In this document: positions 45,678 through 58,202 of the stretch, piece after piece
How the letters are laid out: every line of letters begins with the position of its first letter
Numbering within the stretch: position 1 is the first letter of the stretch
DNA from: Budorcas taxicolor
Taxonomy: Eukaryota; Chordata; Mammalia; Artiodactyla; Bovidae
Assembly: GCF_023091745.1 (NCBI RefSeq)
Contig: NC_068913.1
Span: forward strand, 15,146,001-15,210,000
Direction of reading: 5' to 3'
DNA length: 64,000 nt
The notes under the pieces: model-generated
The model's database searches: none
What the model saw: the letters and a program-made list of their open reading frames with translations, nothing else
What the model was told of the DNA's origin: nothing
Program-made: the position numbers and the translations under genes

Positions 45678-46841
45678 GGGAAAGTTCTTTTAGCCTTTGT
45701 TGTGACAAGTGGTCCACGGTTTGCTTTTAGCATGCTCATATCTGATTTTGTTTTTATTTATACTTTTTAAATATATTCACTGGTAGCCAAAGAATTAAAC
45801 AAGATGTTGCTTTCTTAGGCAAAGATTTAGCTTAGTTGATTTTTTAGTTATGATCACCTCTTAAATGTACTGAGTTCATATGTTACATCTACAAATCATT
45901 ATTGCCATAATCACTTTATACTTTTGATAGTTGCTGCTCTTTAAAGTTGATATATTTTCTTCTTTTAATTTGTTTAAAAAGTATTTCCAGTATCTATGTA
46001 CAGAGAGGTGTGTTTCTTAACATAATGTTGAGTAGTTAAAATCAGTTTTATCCTCTGTAAACAACAGAGACCTGTATTTCTTGAAGTTTGTTGTAAATAT
46101 GATCTTCTGAAAAGAGAAAGAGATGAGCAAAAGTGTACCCAAGTGCCTGCATGCACACACCCAAGACTCTCAAATCCTAGTCAAAAGCTATATTTCAGAA
46201 AAGAGAATTACAGTAATGTTGATGGCTTGCCAAAACCTCAAGCAGTGACAGAATCCACAGAGTGTCCTGGAAGGGTTGCCTCTGCAAAGCCATGCCTCTC
46301 CAGATGGTTTGGATTAGAGATGTTTAAAAACACATGGCGGCATTAGTTTGGTTTAGAATTCAGAGTTAATTTGGTAGATAAAATAATGCAAATTTGAAAC
46401 CCTAGCCTGTGTATCAGAAAAATCATCAAATCTTATGATTGCTCTTAGGGGAGGTTGGCATGTGATGTGTTGATTTTTTAAATGATCTAATTGAAATAAT
46501 AAAATTAAGCAAGAAGGGATTTTAAAAAGGGATCGAAAATACAAGAGTCTAAGTAAAAACTTTCTTCTCTGCAGAATATTTATTCTTTTAAGCTGTCATA
46601 TCCAATCAATTTGTATGGGATTCGACAGCCAATTGTCATTTCCTGAGATAAACTACGTAGAGTGGTTGTGTTACAGACGCAGCATGGGGAGGGAAAAATG
46701 GAAAAAGTAATTCTGGAGCATGATCGAAGAGGGGCCAAAATGTGCTTAGAGCTCAGAAAGCGTGGCCAGAATCCCCTCACCTCGCTAACAATAGCAGATA
46801 GGCAGCTTTCCCTTTGGCTTATTCAGCTTTTCTCCCTGAAC

Positions 46842-47120
46842 TTGTTGTTCAGTCACTAAGTCATGTTCGACCCTTCATGATCTCATGGACCGCAGCAGGC
46901 CAGGTCCCCCTGTCCTCCACTGTCGCCTGGAGTTTGCTCAAACTCGTGTCCATTGAGTCAGTGATTCTGTCCAACCCCCTCATCCTCTGCCACCCACTTC
47001 TCCTGTTGTCTCAGTCTTTCCCAGCATCAGGGTCTTTTCTGATGAGTCGGCTCTGCATCAGTTGGCCAAAACGTTGGAGCTTCAGCCCCTGTCCTTCCAG
47101 TGAATATCTTTCTGAAGGAA
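46842..47120 (-). mobile_element. BovB 3' fragment
   Basis: A reversed BovB tail that starts TTGTTGTTCAGTCACTAAGT and contains the CATCCTCTGCCACCCACTTC and TCAGTTGGCCAAAACGTTGG segments. More diverged than the copy at 43697. Confidence 0.9.
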
Positions 47121-48073
47121 AGTGCTCTTGGTCTACATTTTAGTGAAGTATTTTGCCATGTGTGTGGTTCATAATCTCAGTGGGGCTCTGTGTGAACGGT
47201 GAGGTCTTTGTTCTCTGCCACGAGAAGTAGAACACTTACCCCAGGGCCCCAGAAAGCTCTGTTGCTAAAAGCCCAGCTCCTACTGTCCCCTTCCATATGT
47301 CTAAAATCAAAAGTGTTCCACCCTCTGATCCCACAGCGGCACAGCTGGCCAATGATTCTTGGAAGAGAACTTCTATGTGGGAATAGTATTCACTGAATGA
47401 TGTCTATTATTGTGTACGCTACCTGCAGCACAAATGAAAGCATTCAGCTGTGTTAAAATTGCCACTAGAAGAATGTTCGTCCAAGAGCTCAAAGCCTTTC
47501 AGAAAATACAGGACAAAGATGCTACAAAACTGGAGCCTGAAGGTTTGGAACAACAGCTGATGGGCTTCTAAGGGCTTGCCTCTTGAAAGAGGCACAGCGT
47601 TTCACTCCCCCAGAAGGGAACACATTTTGAGCATTTTCTCAGTGTAAAAATTAGAATTGCAGCTCTTAAGGTCTGGAAAGAGCTCCACAATCAAAGCAAA
47701 TGTGCTCCTTTAGCCACAAAGTATACACACGTACAGGAATGTGAGGGAGCGTGGTCAGGTACTGTGAGCAGAGCTTTTGTGGGCTCATGGAGATTTCCAT
47801 AATTAATTTACTTTTAGCAGCAGAGGCATTGTATTAGCCAAACTTAACTACTGATCCAGAGTTCTACATCCACACCCACTTAATATTTGTAACCAGGGAT
47901 TGTATTTTCATTTCATCGTCTAATCATTTTTTTAAAAATAAATGGAAAGGCAAACCCCACCTAAGTCCAATTACCATTCTAAGATAGACTAACCATGTTC
48001 TGCTGTGTTGTGCGGGGAAAGGATTGTTTTTTGCTTTTCATTTTGTTTTTTGGGTGTTTGTTTCTCATATGAA

Positions 48074-48274
48074 AGTTGCTCAGTCGTGTCTGACTCTTTG
48101 AGACCCCGTGGACTGTAGCCCACCAGGCTCCTCTGTCCATGGGATTCTCCAGACGAGAATACTGGAGTGGGTTGCCAGTTCCTTCTCCAGGGTGTCTTCC
48201 TGACCCAGGTATCTAACCCAGGTCTCTTGCATTGCAGATAGATTCTTCATCTGAGCCACCAAGGAAGCTCTTTA
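48074..48274 (-). mobile_element. Bov-tA SINE
   Basis: A reversed full copy with perfect 13-bp duplications TTTCTCATATGAA (48061-48073 and 48275-48287). Confidence 0.96.
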
Positions 48275-49100
48275 TTTCTCATATGAATTAATATTTTTTC
48301 CATAGGACCTATTCATATATAGAACTGTAGAACCTCAGGGTTTGAAGAAACCTTCATGGTTTTCCAGACCGGCTGCCTTTTCGATGCCTGAATTCTCTTG
48401 AATGGTTCCCTTTTCCCCTGCCCAGTCATTGTCTTGCCTTGTCAAACATAGCTCATGCTCCTGTCCAGGGCAAACCACCCCCTCTCTGGCCAGTTCTGCA
48501 GCAGAATAATATTCCATCCTAAAGGACTGCTCATCACAGACAGAATCACCTTGGAATGTCAAAGGGAGCAAGCCCCAGAGTAGGGCAGCACCTTTGGGTT
48601 GCTTTGGGAGTAGGAAGGTACAATGCTGTCTGCCCTCCCCCACCCCTCTCATGTGTCTTTCCATCTTCATCCTCACCTGCTTCCTTTCACATCATGTCGT
48701 CAAAGGCATCAACAACATGTGTCAACCCACTGTCACTGAAACTCTTGAAAAGACTTCCCTTGGAGGAAGGTGCTTAGGGAGGTGCTGCCTGTTCCCCGCC
48801 AACCTGCTTGTACCTATGCTCTGCACCCCCGCTCCTGCCAAGCCACACTTTTGAGCGATGCCCTCTGCCTGTTTCCTGGCATTTTCTTTAATGTCCTTGG
48901 TCACATTGTGAGGTGAGGACTTGCTAAATTTCAGAACTGGGTTTCACCTGACTTTCCACTTTAAATAATGAAAGTTGCAGAGACAGGCTGAACACAAAAC
49001 TCCTGCCTTTGGAGCATTACAGTGTGTTCTCCCCTTTGTATGAGGGACCTTTGAGCCAAGTTCTATAAAACATCACCAACTTGGAGAAAGAGGAATCTTC

Positions 49101-49124
49101 ATATATATATGTGTGTGTGTGTGT
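49101..49124. repeat. (AT)n(GT)n microsatellite
   Basis: Five AT followed by seven GT dinucleotides. Confidence 0.95.
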
Positions 49125-49750
49125 CAGGTCCTCTGATATAACATCTGCTGATATGGGGCATTGTTAGTCTTGGTGTTAATGTATTTTCATTTCTGTATGT
49201 GATAGCCTGAACTAGTAAACAAACATCGGGGGCCTGACTTCTTTGATGAAGAGTTAAGAAGTTTCTGTTGTTTGTGTATGATGGTTTATAAATGGGCATT
49301 TATGAAATCCTTGAGGGACTTAGAAACTATTCCCCCACACTATTTATTTATTAGCAAGGATTATTTTCACTGAATAAAGGGAAACCAGTCAGCCTCTATT
49401 AGTCTGTAATAATATCACAGCTAGCTAGGTAGGTCTCGTGTTCTAGGAATAATGTCAAAATAAATGGGAAAGGAGTCCCTTGACCTTCGCAGACCCATAT
49501 TATTTCAAAACCAAGTTAACAGTATTTCCCTCAAAACGCTTATGAATAAGTTGTCCATATCATGGAAACTTCTCCAGAGAGACCCAAGACTATTGAATCC
49601 TTCCTATCAGTGGAATGAATTCAACCCATAAATACTTTATATCACTGCTGTCACCTTCAAAACTCCTCTAAAGCAAGGAAGGATATAAATGAACAAATAA
49701 ATCATATATTGCTATTCTATGTAGTTCCCCCTGAAACCCAAGAAAGTAAA

Positions 49751-49876
49751 AAGTGAAAGTGAAGTCGCTCAGTCATGTCCGACTTTGGGACCCCATGGAC
49801 CGCAGCCTACCAGGCTCTTCCATCCATGGGATTTTCCAGGCAAGAGTACTGGAGTGGGTTGCCATTGCCTTCTCTG
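49751..49876 (-). mobile_element. Bov-A SINE fragment (BOV-A2 half)
   Basis: A reversed Bov-A unit with the BOV-A2-type GTGAAAGTGAAGTCGCTCAG start and GGGTTGCCATTGCCTTCTC end. Confidence 0.91.
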
Positions 49877-52800
49877 ATAGGTGTGACTAGTTCATATCAA
49901 TAATGTTTGGGAGCATAATTCTGAGACAGCAGAGACCTTCAAACTACAGTACATTGGGAAGAATGAAAGTGCAGAAATAGGGCAACTCTTTGTATATTTA
50001 TCTATAGAATAAATTTGCCACACCCCTTGATTGATGGCAGGTCAGCTGTTAAGCATCTTACCAGCATATTTTTTTTAAAAGACCAGTGGATTTTTGCCTA
50101 GTTCACTTGCATCAAAGTAGGAAAGATGACACCTTGGAAAATAGGCAGTGTCAGTTAAAACAGTTTGGTATAAAAGCTCAGTAAGACCTGTATTTGAATT
50201 TTTTATTCCCAAAGCCTGATTACTTGGAGCCTGAATTGTGTTCCCTCTCTCTCTCTGGCAGTGAGCCTGAGGGGCCATGATCCATCTCACTAGTTGATCT
50301 GGTTCAGTGATCACCTGTGTTTCAACAGTGAAGTCAGACCAAGAGGACAGGCAGCTTGCTGGGCTGCTCAGATTCATATCCACTCCAGCCGCTCTATTTA
50401 TTATTCCACTAGGGAATGCTTTGCCCTTGAAGGCTGATCCGATGAGGGTGGGATGACAGGCAGCAGGTATGCCATGAACAACAAACCCATATTCTTAACA
50501 TATGTTTAATTTGAGTAACTCTCCTCCTTTAAAATACCTCTTGATTTTAAATCCACATCCTGATTTGCCCACTCTTGTTACCATTTTCTGCTGCATGTTC
50601 TGAATTAATCCTTTGAGGTGGTCATTCCCCGGAAAGAAAAAAGGAAAATGAGAACAGAGATGCAAAGTTGGGAATGTGAATGAAAGAGAATGGGAGAAGG
50701 CAGAGGGAAGGGGATCATTAAGTAGAATCTGTTTTCATGAGCTAGGCTTTCTTTGAGCTGTAGAAAGCAGGGGATGCAGAGAAAGAAGAGAAATACGAGG
50801 AAAGGCACTCGAAAGGTTATCCGTTAATATTCCTACTGAAGAATGGAAATCTTTTTTTTTTTTTTGCAATGGAGCTCAGTTTACAAAGATTATTTTCATT
50901 CTCCATTGTACTTCATCTCAAAGAATTGATATAATCTAAGAAGTGGTTAAAATTATTAAAATAGTTTCCATAGCAGAAAATTAAATGATTTTACTAACTG
51001 TCAAAGTCAGTGTTTAAACTGAGATAATTTGAATTTTATTTTATATAGTGATCATGTCACTGGGATGTCTAAACATTCTTTGTAAAAGTAATAATCCCTG
51101 ATTCTGATTTTTCATCAACAGAAAACTGAATAAAGGTTAGAAATATTAGCCAGCAATGGCTGTTATTTGTAAAATCTACAGAGAAGGCTGGTTTCTATTG
51201 AGGAATTCTGAGTTAAAATACATTCCTCACCTGGGAATTATTAACCCTTTAAGAAGCCTTTCTGCTTTTTTCTCAGGTCTGTTTTCCGCTCAGAGGAACA
51301 TGAAACTTACATACTCGATTTAGAATATTTTAAAGTGCAATGACAATGTTCTATGCTATTAAATATATTATAAAGTGTCAGTATGTTACATTGCTTGATG
51401 TTACCAAATTCATTTTCCCTATATCTGTGTTTTAATTCATCTATCTACCTACCTATCGAATCCAGGTTTTCCTAGGCCACACCAGACTGGTTATATGAGG
51501 TCTTGTTTACAGTATAAACTATATTCCTATAATTCTTATCCCATCTGTGATTTAAGATTTCTTGAGTTCTTCAGAGTCTCCCATTTTTTCCTGGAAGCTT
51601 CTAGAGGAGGTTGCAAGCCTGTGTATAAATAAGGTTGCAAGGACTGCCTGTGACACCACAGGCAGCTTGCTGGAACTCCAGTGCTGAGGTCCCACTGCCT
51701 TCGCCTACACCCTGACCCCATCAGACCCCTCAGGGATGTCCTCACACTCTCCAAAGTGAGCTTAACAACCACGTGCAGGTTTATGGCTGCAGCTGAGCTC
51801 CAGAGCCCCGAAGAGCCCAGTGACTTCTAGAACCAAAGCCAATCAGGTCAGGGCATGTTCCACGAAGAAGGAGATGGACTGATTATCTCCCCAAAGTGTG
51901 TATTCTTTGTGTCAAAGAATCCTAAATAAGGTAAGCTTGTACCCCATGGAGTCTCCAGACTTCCTTATGCAGAGTCTTTACGTTTTACCAGTGACACCTT
52001 CATGCCAGGTAGCTCTGGTGGACCCGTCCTGTTAGTCTGCTATTCGTGGCATAACTACCCAAATGGTGAACGCTGCTTAGGTTCAAACCTGCCTACCTGC
52101 TTGACTTGCTTTCGAGTTTGAAACGCAGTCATCTTTACTTCAGTGCTGGGGCAGTCTGCATTTTTATCCAGAACAATTCAGTAGACACTTAGCACGCCTA
52201 GCGCCACATTCAGTGCCAAGGCCACAAGGGTAAGTATGGTCTGTGCCCTGCCTGTGAGGAGCTGATTGCTCTTCTCCTGGGTCACCAGCAAGAAGGTGTG
52301 ATCTGAGGTCTTCACAATCTATAGAACTGAAATAATTGGTGCCTACTTGACTCCAAACACCACCCCCCACCCCAACCCCCAATGCTGTCACCCGACTTAA
52401 GGCTTAGTGTGAAAGGTTGCAAGTGGAGCGGTGCTAGGGATGGTTAGGGTAGTTTGTGGAAAAGGCCTCTGGAAATCTGAGCTGGCTCGCCCGAGGAGGG
52501 AGGCGACCTCACATGAAGAATACCTACCTCCTACCTCAGGATCCTGCAAATGGTTTGGGGATGGTTGGTGAACCACAGGTATTCCTAAGGCTGGTTCCTA
52601 TTAGACGGGCAAAGCTAGAAGCCTCGCTTTTCCTCATCCTTGCTGAGGAATGAAACCAATAAAGTCAGTTACTATTTAGACAAGTGAGTGAGGGCTGTTC
52701 TTTTGGGAGAGAATGTTCCTGGGGAGGGATTGACCAATAGAGGCCACTGAAGGGCTTTTGGGGGGCTGGGGAGGACACAGCTAGAGAGGAGTGCAAGTCA

Positions 52801-52879
52801 GGCACAATCAGTGGCAACTCTGTTAACATCATTAAGCTAAGTCTACCTAAATCAAAATCACAAGGAAAACCTTGCCTTT

Positions 52880-52952
52880 GCATATATATGTATTTTGCAT
52901 ATAAGCATGTATTTTGCAAGTATATGTATTTTGCATACATATATATGTATAT
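52880..52952. repeat. AT-rich minisatellite, four units of 17-20 bp
   Basis: Units start GCATATATATG, GCATATAAGCATG, GCAAGTATATG and GCATACATATATATG. The first three end TATTTT. Confidence 0.9.
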
Positions 52953-53666
52953 CAATTCCACAAATTAAACATGCAGTTCAAAATCTGGAACAATGACTCT
53001 CTACACAGGACTGAATTCTATAGAAGAAAAATTTCTAAGAGAAGTTTGTATTGCCAGATGCTTGGCATCCTGTAGTGAAAACATTTTGAATGTGTTTTAA
53101 AATAGTCTTCCAGATGTGTGACAACTTGTAGCTAGCTATATAGCCATTGTGTACATTTTGGAAGAAGGGATATGTGTGTGTGTGCAAAACTGAGGTAGTT
53201 TATTCAAATTATGCAGGAAAATGAAACTCTTTTATTGCCTTCTTGGTCTGATTGCCTTGAAAAAAACTAGTTTGATTTTTTTACTTGGAACTTTCTGACC
53301 AATTTTCTTCAACTCTGCAGTTGACTTGGCTAATATAGACGCAGACAGAACCTTCCACAGTACCTTGTATATACCATGTGAAAGGCATTATTGCTACCAA
53401 GCTGTAACACTTTCTGACTCTTGTTCGGTCATTGAGTTGTGTTCAACTCTTTGTGACCCTATGAACTGCAGCACATCAGGCTTCCCTGTCCTTCACCATC
53501 TTCCAGAGCTTGCTTCGGGGATGCCATCCAACCATCTCGTCCTCTGTTGTCCCCTTCTTCTCCTGCCTTCAATCTTTCTCTGCATCAGGGTCTTTTCTAA
53601 TGAGTCAGCTCTTCGCATCAGGTATCCAAAGTATTGGAGCTACAGCTTCAGCATCAGTCCTTTCAA

Positions 53667-55315
53667 TTAATATTCAGGATTGATTTCCATTAGTACTGAC
53701 TGGTTTGATCTCCTTGCAATCCAAGGGACTCTCAAGAGTTTTCTCCAACACCACAGTTCAAAAGTATCAATTCTTTGGTACTCAGCCTTCTTTATGATCC
53801 AACTCTCACATCCATACATAACTACTGGAAACACCGTAGTTTTGACTACAGGGACCTTTGTTGGCAAAGTAATGTCCTTGCTTTTTAATAGGCTTTCTAG
53901 GTTTATCATAGCTCTTCTTCCAAGGAGAAAGTGTCTTTTAATCTCATGGCTGCAGTCACCATCTGCAGTGATTTTGGAAACCAAGTAAATAAAGTCTGTG
54001 ATTGTTTCCGTTGTTTTCCCATCTATTTGCCATGAGGTGATGGGACTGGATGCCATGATCTTAGTTTTTTAAATGTTGAGTTTAAAGCCAACTTTTTCAC
54101 TCTCCTCTTTTACCTTCCTCAAGAGGCTCTCTAGTTTCGCTTTGCTTTCTGCTATAAGGGTAGGGTCATCTGCACATCCAAGGTTATTGATATTTCTCCC
54201 AGCAGTCTTGATTCCAGCTTGTGCTTTATCCAGCCCAGCATTTTGTATGATGTACACTCCTGCTGCTGCACTGCATATAAGTTAAATGAGCAGTGTGTCA
54301 GTATACAGCCTTGATGTACTCCTTTTCCATTTGAAACCAGTCCATTTTTCCATGTCTTGTTGTAACTGTTTCTTCTTAACCTGCATACAAGTTTCACAGG
54401 AGGCAGGTCAGGTGGTCTGGTATTCCCATCTCTCTCAGAATTTTCCACAGTTTATTGTGATCCACACAGCCAAAGGCTTTAGCATAGTCAATGAAGCAGA
54501 AATAGATGTTTTTCTGGAACTCTCTTGCTTTTTTGATGAACCGGTGGATGTTGGAAATTTGATCCCTGGTTCCTATGCCTTTTCTAAAACCAGCTTGAAC
54601 ATCTGGAAGTTCATGGTTCATGTACTGCTGAAGCCTGGCTTGGAGAATTTTGAGCATTACTTTGCTAGCATGTGAGGTGAGTGCAATTGTGCAGTAGTTT
54701 GAACATTCTTTGGCATTGCCCTTCTTTGGGATTGGAATGAAAACTGACCTTTTCCAGTCCTGTGGCCACTGCTGAGTTTTCCATATTTGCTGGTATATTG
54801 AGTGTAGCACTTTCACAGCATCATCTTTTAGGATTTGAAATAGCTCATCTGAAATTTAGGATTTGAAATAGCTCACCTCCACTAGCTTTGTTCGTAGTGG
54901 TGCTTCCTAAGGCCCACTTGACTTCACATTCCAGGATGTCTGGCTCTAGGTGAGTGATCACACCATCGTGATTATCTGGGTCATGAAGATCTTTTTTGTA
55001 CAGTTTTTCTGTGTATTCTTTCCACCTCTTCTTAATATCGTCTGCTTCTGTTAGGTCCATACCATTTCTGTCCTTTATTGTGCCCATCTTTGCATGAAAT
55101 GTTCCCTTGGTATCTCTCATTTTCTTGAAGAGATCTCTAATCTTTTCCATTCTATTGTTTTTCTCTATTTCTTTGCATTGATAGCTGAGGAAGGCTTTCT
55201 TATCTCTTCTTTCTATTCTTTGGAACTCTACATTCAGATGGGTATATCTTTCCTTTTCTCCTTTGCCTTTCACTTCTCTTCTTTTCTCAGCTAATTGTAA
55301 GGCCTTCTCAGACAA
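53667..55315 (-). pseudogene. BovB reverse transcriptase region, degenerate
   Basis: In minus-strand order: a lysine- and glutamate-rich connector (55315-54845), then fingers/palm containing WKRSVFIPIPKKGNAKECSN and FCFIDYAKAFGCVDHNKLWK (54816-54394). The strand around LGCADDPTLIAESKAKLESL (54257-54069) and the C-terminal region with MYGCESWIIKKAEYQRIDTF (54056-53667) follow. Palm motif A keeps its first Asp, but the AFD triplet has become AFG. The YADD-type motif reads CADD. Adjacent pieces lie in different frames, so frameshifts separate them. Confidence 0.9.
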
Positions 55316-55601
55316 CCGTTTTTGCTTTTCATTTTCTTGGGGATAGTTTTGGTCACCACATCCTGTACAGTGTTACAAATCTCCATCCATATTTCTTCAG
55401 GCACTCTGTCTATCAGATCTAATGCCTTGAATTTATTTGTCACTTCCACTGTATAATTGCAAGGAATTTGATTTAGGTCCTACCTGAATTGTCTAGTGGT
55501 TTTCTCTACTTTCTTCAACTTAAGTCTAAATTTGGCAGGGAGCTCATGATCTGAGTCATAGTCAGCTCCCAGTCTTGCTTTGCTGACTGTATAGAGCTTC
55601 T

Positions 55602-56788
55602 CTATCTTTGGTTGCAAAAAATATAATCAATCTGATTTTGGTATTGACCATCTGGTGATGTCCATGTGTAGAGTTGTCTCTTGTGTTGTTGGAAGAGGAT
55701 GTTTGCTATGACCAGTGCATTCTCTTGGCAAAACAGCCTTTGCCCTGCCTCATTTTGTTCTCCAAGGCCAAACTTACCTGTTAATCCCGGTATCTCTTGA
55801 CTTCCTACTTTTGCATTCCCATCCACTATGATGAAAAGGACATCTTTTTTTGGTATTAGTTCTAGATCTTGTAGGTCTTCGTAGAACTGTTCAGCTTCAG
55901 CTTCTTCAGCGTTACTGGTTGGGGCATAGACTTGGATTACTGTGATATTGAATGGTTTGCCTTGGAAACTAACAGAGATCATTCTGTCATTTTTGCACCC
56001 AAGTACTGCATTTTGGCGGAGAAGGCAATGGCACCCCACTCCAGTACTCTTGCCTGGAAAATCCCACGGATAGAGCCTGGTCGGCTGCAGTCCATGGGGT
56101 TGCTAAGAGTCGGACATGACTAAGCGACTTCATTTTCACTTTCATGCATTGGAGAAGGAAGTGGCAACCCACTCCAGTGTTGTTGCCTGGAGAATCCCAG
56201 GGACTGGGGCCTGGTGGACTGCCGTCTCTGGGGTCGCACAGAGTCAGACATGACTGAAGTGGCTTAGTAGCAGCAGCAACTACATTTTGGACTCTTTTGT
56301 TGACTCTGAGGGTGTTCTCCATTTGCTCTAAGGGATTCTTGCCCACAGTAGTAGATAAAATGGTCATCTGAATTAAATTCGCCTATTCCAGTCCATTTTA
56401 GTTCACTGATTCCTAAAATGTCAGTGTTCACTCTTGCCATCTCCTGTTTGACTACTTCCAGTTTACCTTGATTCATGGACGTAACATCCCAGGTTCCTAT
56501 GCAATATTGTTCTTTACAACATTGGACTTTACTTTTACCATGAGACACGTCCACAACCGGGCATTGTTTCCACTTTGGCTCAGCCACTTTATTCCTTTTG
56601 GAACTTTTTCTCCACCCTTCTCCAGTAGCATATTGGGCACCTACTGACCTGGGGAGCTCATCTTTCAGTGTCGTATCTTTTTGCCTTTTCATACTGTTCA
56701 TTGGAGTTCTCAAGGCAAGAATGCTGAAGTGGTTTGCCTTTCCTTCTCCAGTGGGCCATGTTTTGTCAGAACTCTCCACCTTACCCAT
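55602..56788 (-). pseudogene. BovB endonuclease region, split by a SINE
   Basis: The N-terminal part (56788-56300) includes IGTWDVTSMNQGKLEVVKQE, matching the start of an APE-like nuclease domain. It continues to ELKWTGIGEFNSDDHFIYYC. The rest (56005-55602) includes FNITVIQVYAPTSNAEEAE, FIIVDGNAKVG and a region around DYIF. These are the second half of the nuclease fold, which nicks the target site for target-primed integration. BOV-A2 at 56017-56278 separates the two halves. No intact protein can be made from this copy. Confidence 0.9.
56017..56278 (+). mobile_element. BOV-A2 SINE nested in BovB
   Basis: Two tandem Bov-A monomers, each with a GGCA-CCCACTCCAGT core and a CAGTCCATGGGGT-like segment, and the second ending GTAGCAGCAGC. 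It is flanked by ACTGCATTTTGG (56005-56016) and ACTACATTTTGG (56279-56290), a 12-bp duplication with one mismatch. This shows that it inserted into the already-resident BovB. Confidence 0.93.
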
Positions 56789-57987
56789 CTGTCTTGGGTG
56801 GCCCTACACAGCATGGCTCGTCGTTTCATTGAGTTAGACAAGGCTGTGATCCATGTGATCAATTTGGTTAGTTTTCTGTGATTGTGGTTTTCATTTTATC
56901 TGCCCTCTCTGATGGATGAGGATAAGAGGCTTGTGGAAGTTTCCTAACAAGAGGGACTGGCTGTAGGGAAAACTGGGCCTTGCTCTGGTGGGCGTGGCCA
57001 TGATGAGTAAATCTTTAATCCAGTTTTCTCCTGATGGGGGATGCTGTGTTCCCTCCCTCCCCTCCTATGGTTGGGGGTAATGGTGGTAATGGGAACATCC
57101 TTCAAAAGGACCTATGCCAGCATGCTGGGCTCCCAGGACTGTTGTAGCCAGTGCCCCTGACCCTGCAGTAGGCCACTGTCAACCCATGCCTCCACCAGTG
57201 ACTCCTGGACACTCACAGGCAAGTCTGGGTCGGTCTGTTATGGGGTCACTGCTCCTTTCTCCTGGGTCCTGGTGTGCACAAGGTTTTCTTGTGCCCTTTA
57301 AGAGTCTGTTCCCCAGTCCTGTGGAAGCTCTGTAATCAAATCCCACTGGCCTTCAAAATCAAATTCCCTGGGGTTTCTCAGTCCCTTTGCTGGATCCCCA
57401 GGTTTGAAAGTTGTTGTGGATCCTAGAACTTTTACGAAAGTGCAAGAACTTCTTTGGTGTAATTGCTCTGCAGTCTGTGGGTCATCTGCTCAGCAGCTCT
57501 GTAGTGGAGCTGATGGCGGGCCCCCTCCAGAAGGACTTCTGCCGCACTCCATGCCTCCCGGGTCTGCTGCAGCCAGAGCCCCTGTCGCTGTGGCAGACCA
57601 CCGCTGACCCGTGCCTCCGCAGTAGACGCTGAAGCACTCAGAGGCGAGTCTGGCTCAGTCTCTTGAGGGGTGGCTGCTCCTTTCCCTTGGACCTGGTGCA
57701 CACAAGATTTCTGACTCCAGAAACAGCTGTTTAGAAATTCAACTTTATTTTGTGCTTGTCTTCTTCATAGTAAATATATGTTTACCTATATACACACACA
57801 TATATAAAATTTCCTAGTTTCTTTGCATTTTAAAACTTGTGTTTAAGAATATGGAGTTAAAGAAGGAAAAGAAAATACAGTAGAGACTGGTTTCCTTTGA
57901 ACTAGATTTTCCTGCAGAAATTCCCATTCTTCAGTGAGAGCTATGTGCTGTGTTAAACCTGTCTCAGGAGATCTAGATGTGCAAACA

Positions 57988-58202
57988 CACACGCTTGCTC
58001 AGTCGCTCAGTCATGTCTGACTCTCTGCGGCCCCACGGGCTGTGGCTCCTCTGCCCATGGGATTCTCCAGGCAAGATTACTGAAGTGGACCGCCGTTTCC
58101 TACTCCAGGGAATCTTCCCCACCCAGGGACCAAACCCACATCTCTTATGTCCCCTGCATTGGCAGGCAGATTCTTTACCACTGTGTCACCTGGGAAGCCC
58201 CA
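57988..58202 (-). mobile_element. Bov-tA SINE
   Basis: A reversed copy between TGCAAACA duplications (57980-57987 and 58203-58210). It lies 270 bp beyond the full-length BovB. Confidence 0.93.

Larger units (their letters stand above)
53421..57707 (-). mobile_element. Structurally full-length BovB (RTE) LINE, inactive, with nested SINE
   Basis: Read on the minus strand, this shows a GC-rich 5' UTR with two related monomers (about 57500-57707 and 57115-57345). An APE-type endonuclease follows (56788 to 55602), then a connecting region (55315-54845), reverse transcriptase (54816-54069), the C-terminal region (54056-53667) and the usual 3' tail ending at 53421. A perfect 10-bp target-site duplication, TTTCTGACTC, flanks it at 53411-53420 and 57708-57717. 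A BOV-A2 SINE interrupts the endonuclease. The frame is broken at several points, and the RT motif usually written YADD reads CADD, so the copy is dead. BovB is a horizontally transferred LINE common in ruminants. Confidence 0.93.

Noticed and set aside
54286..54675. A 129-codon plus-strand open frame
   Set aside because: It is the antisense shadow of the BovB reverse transcriptase.
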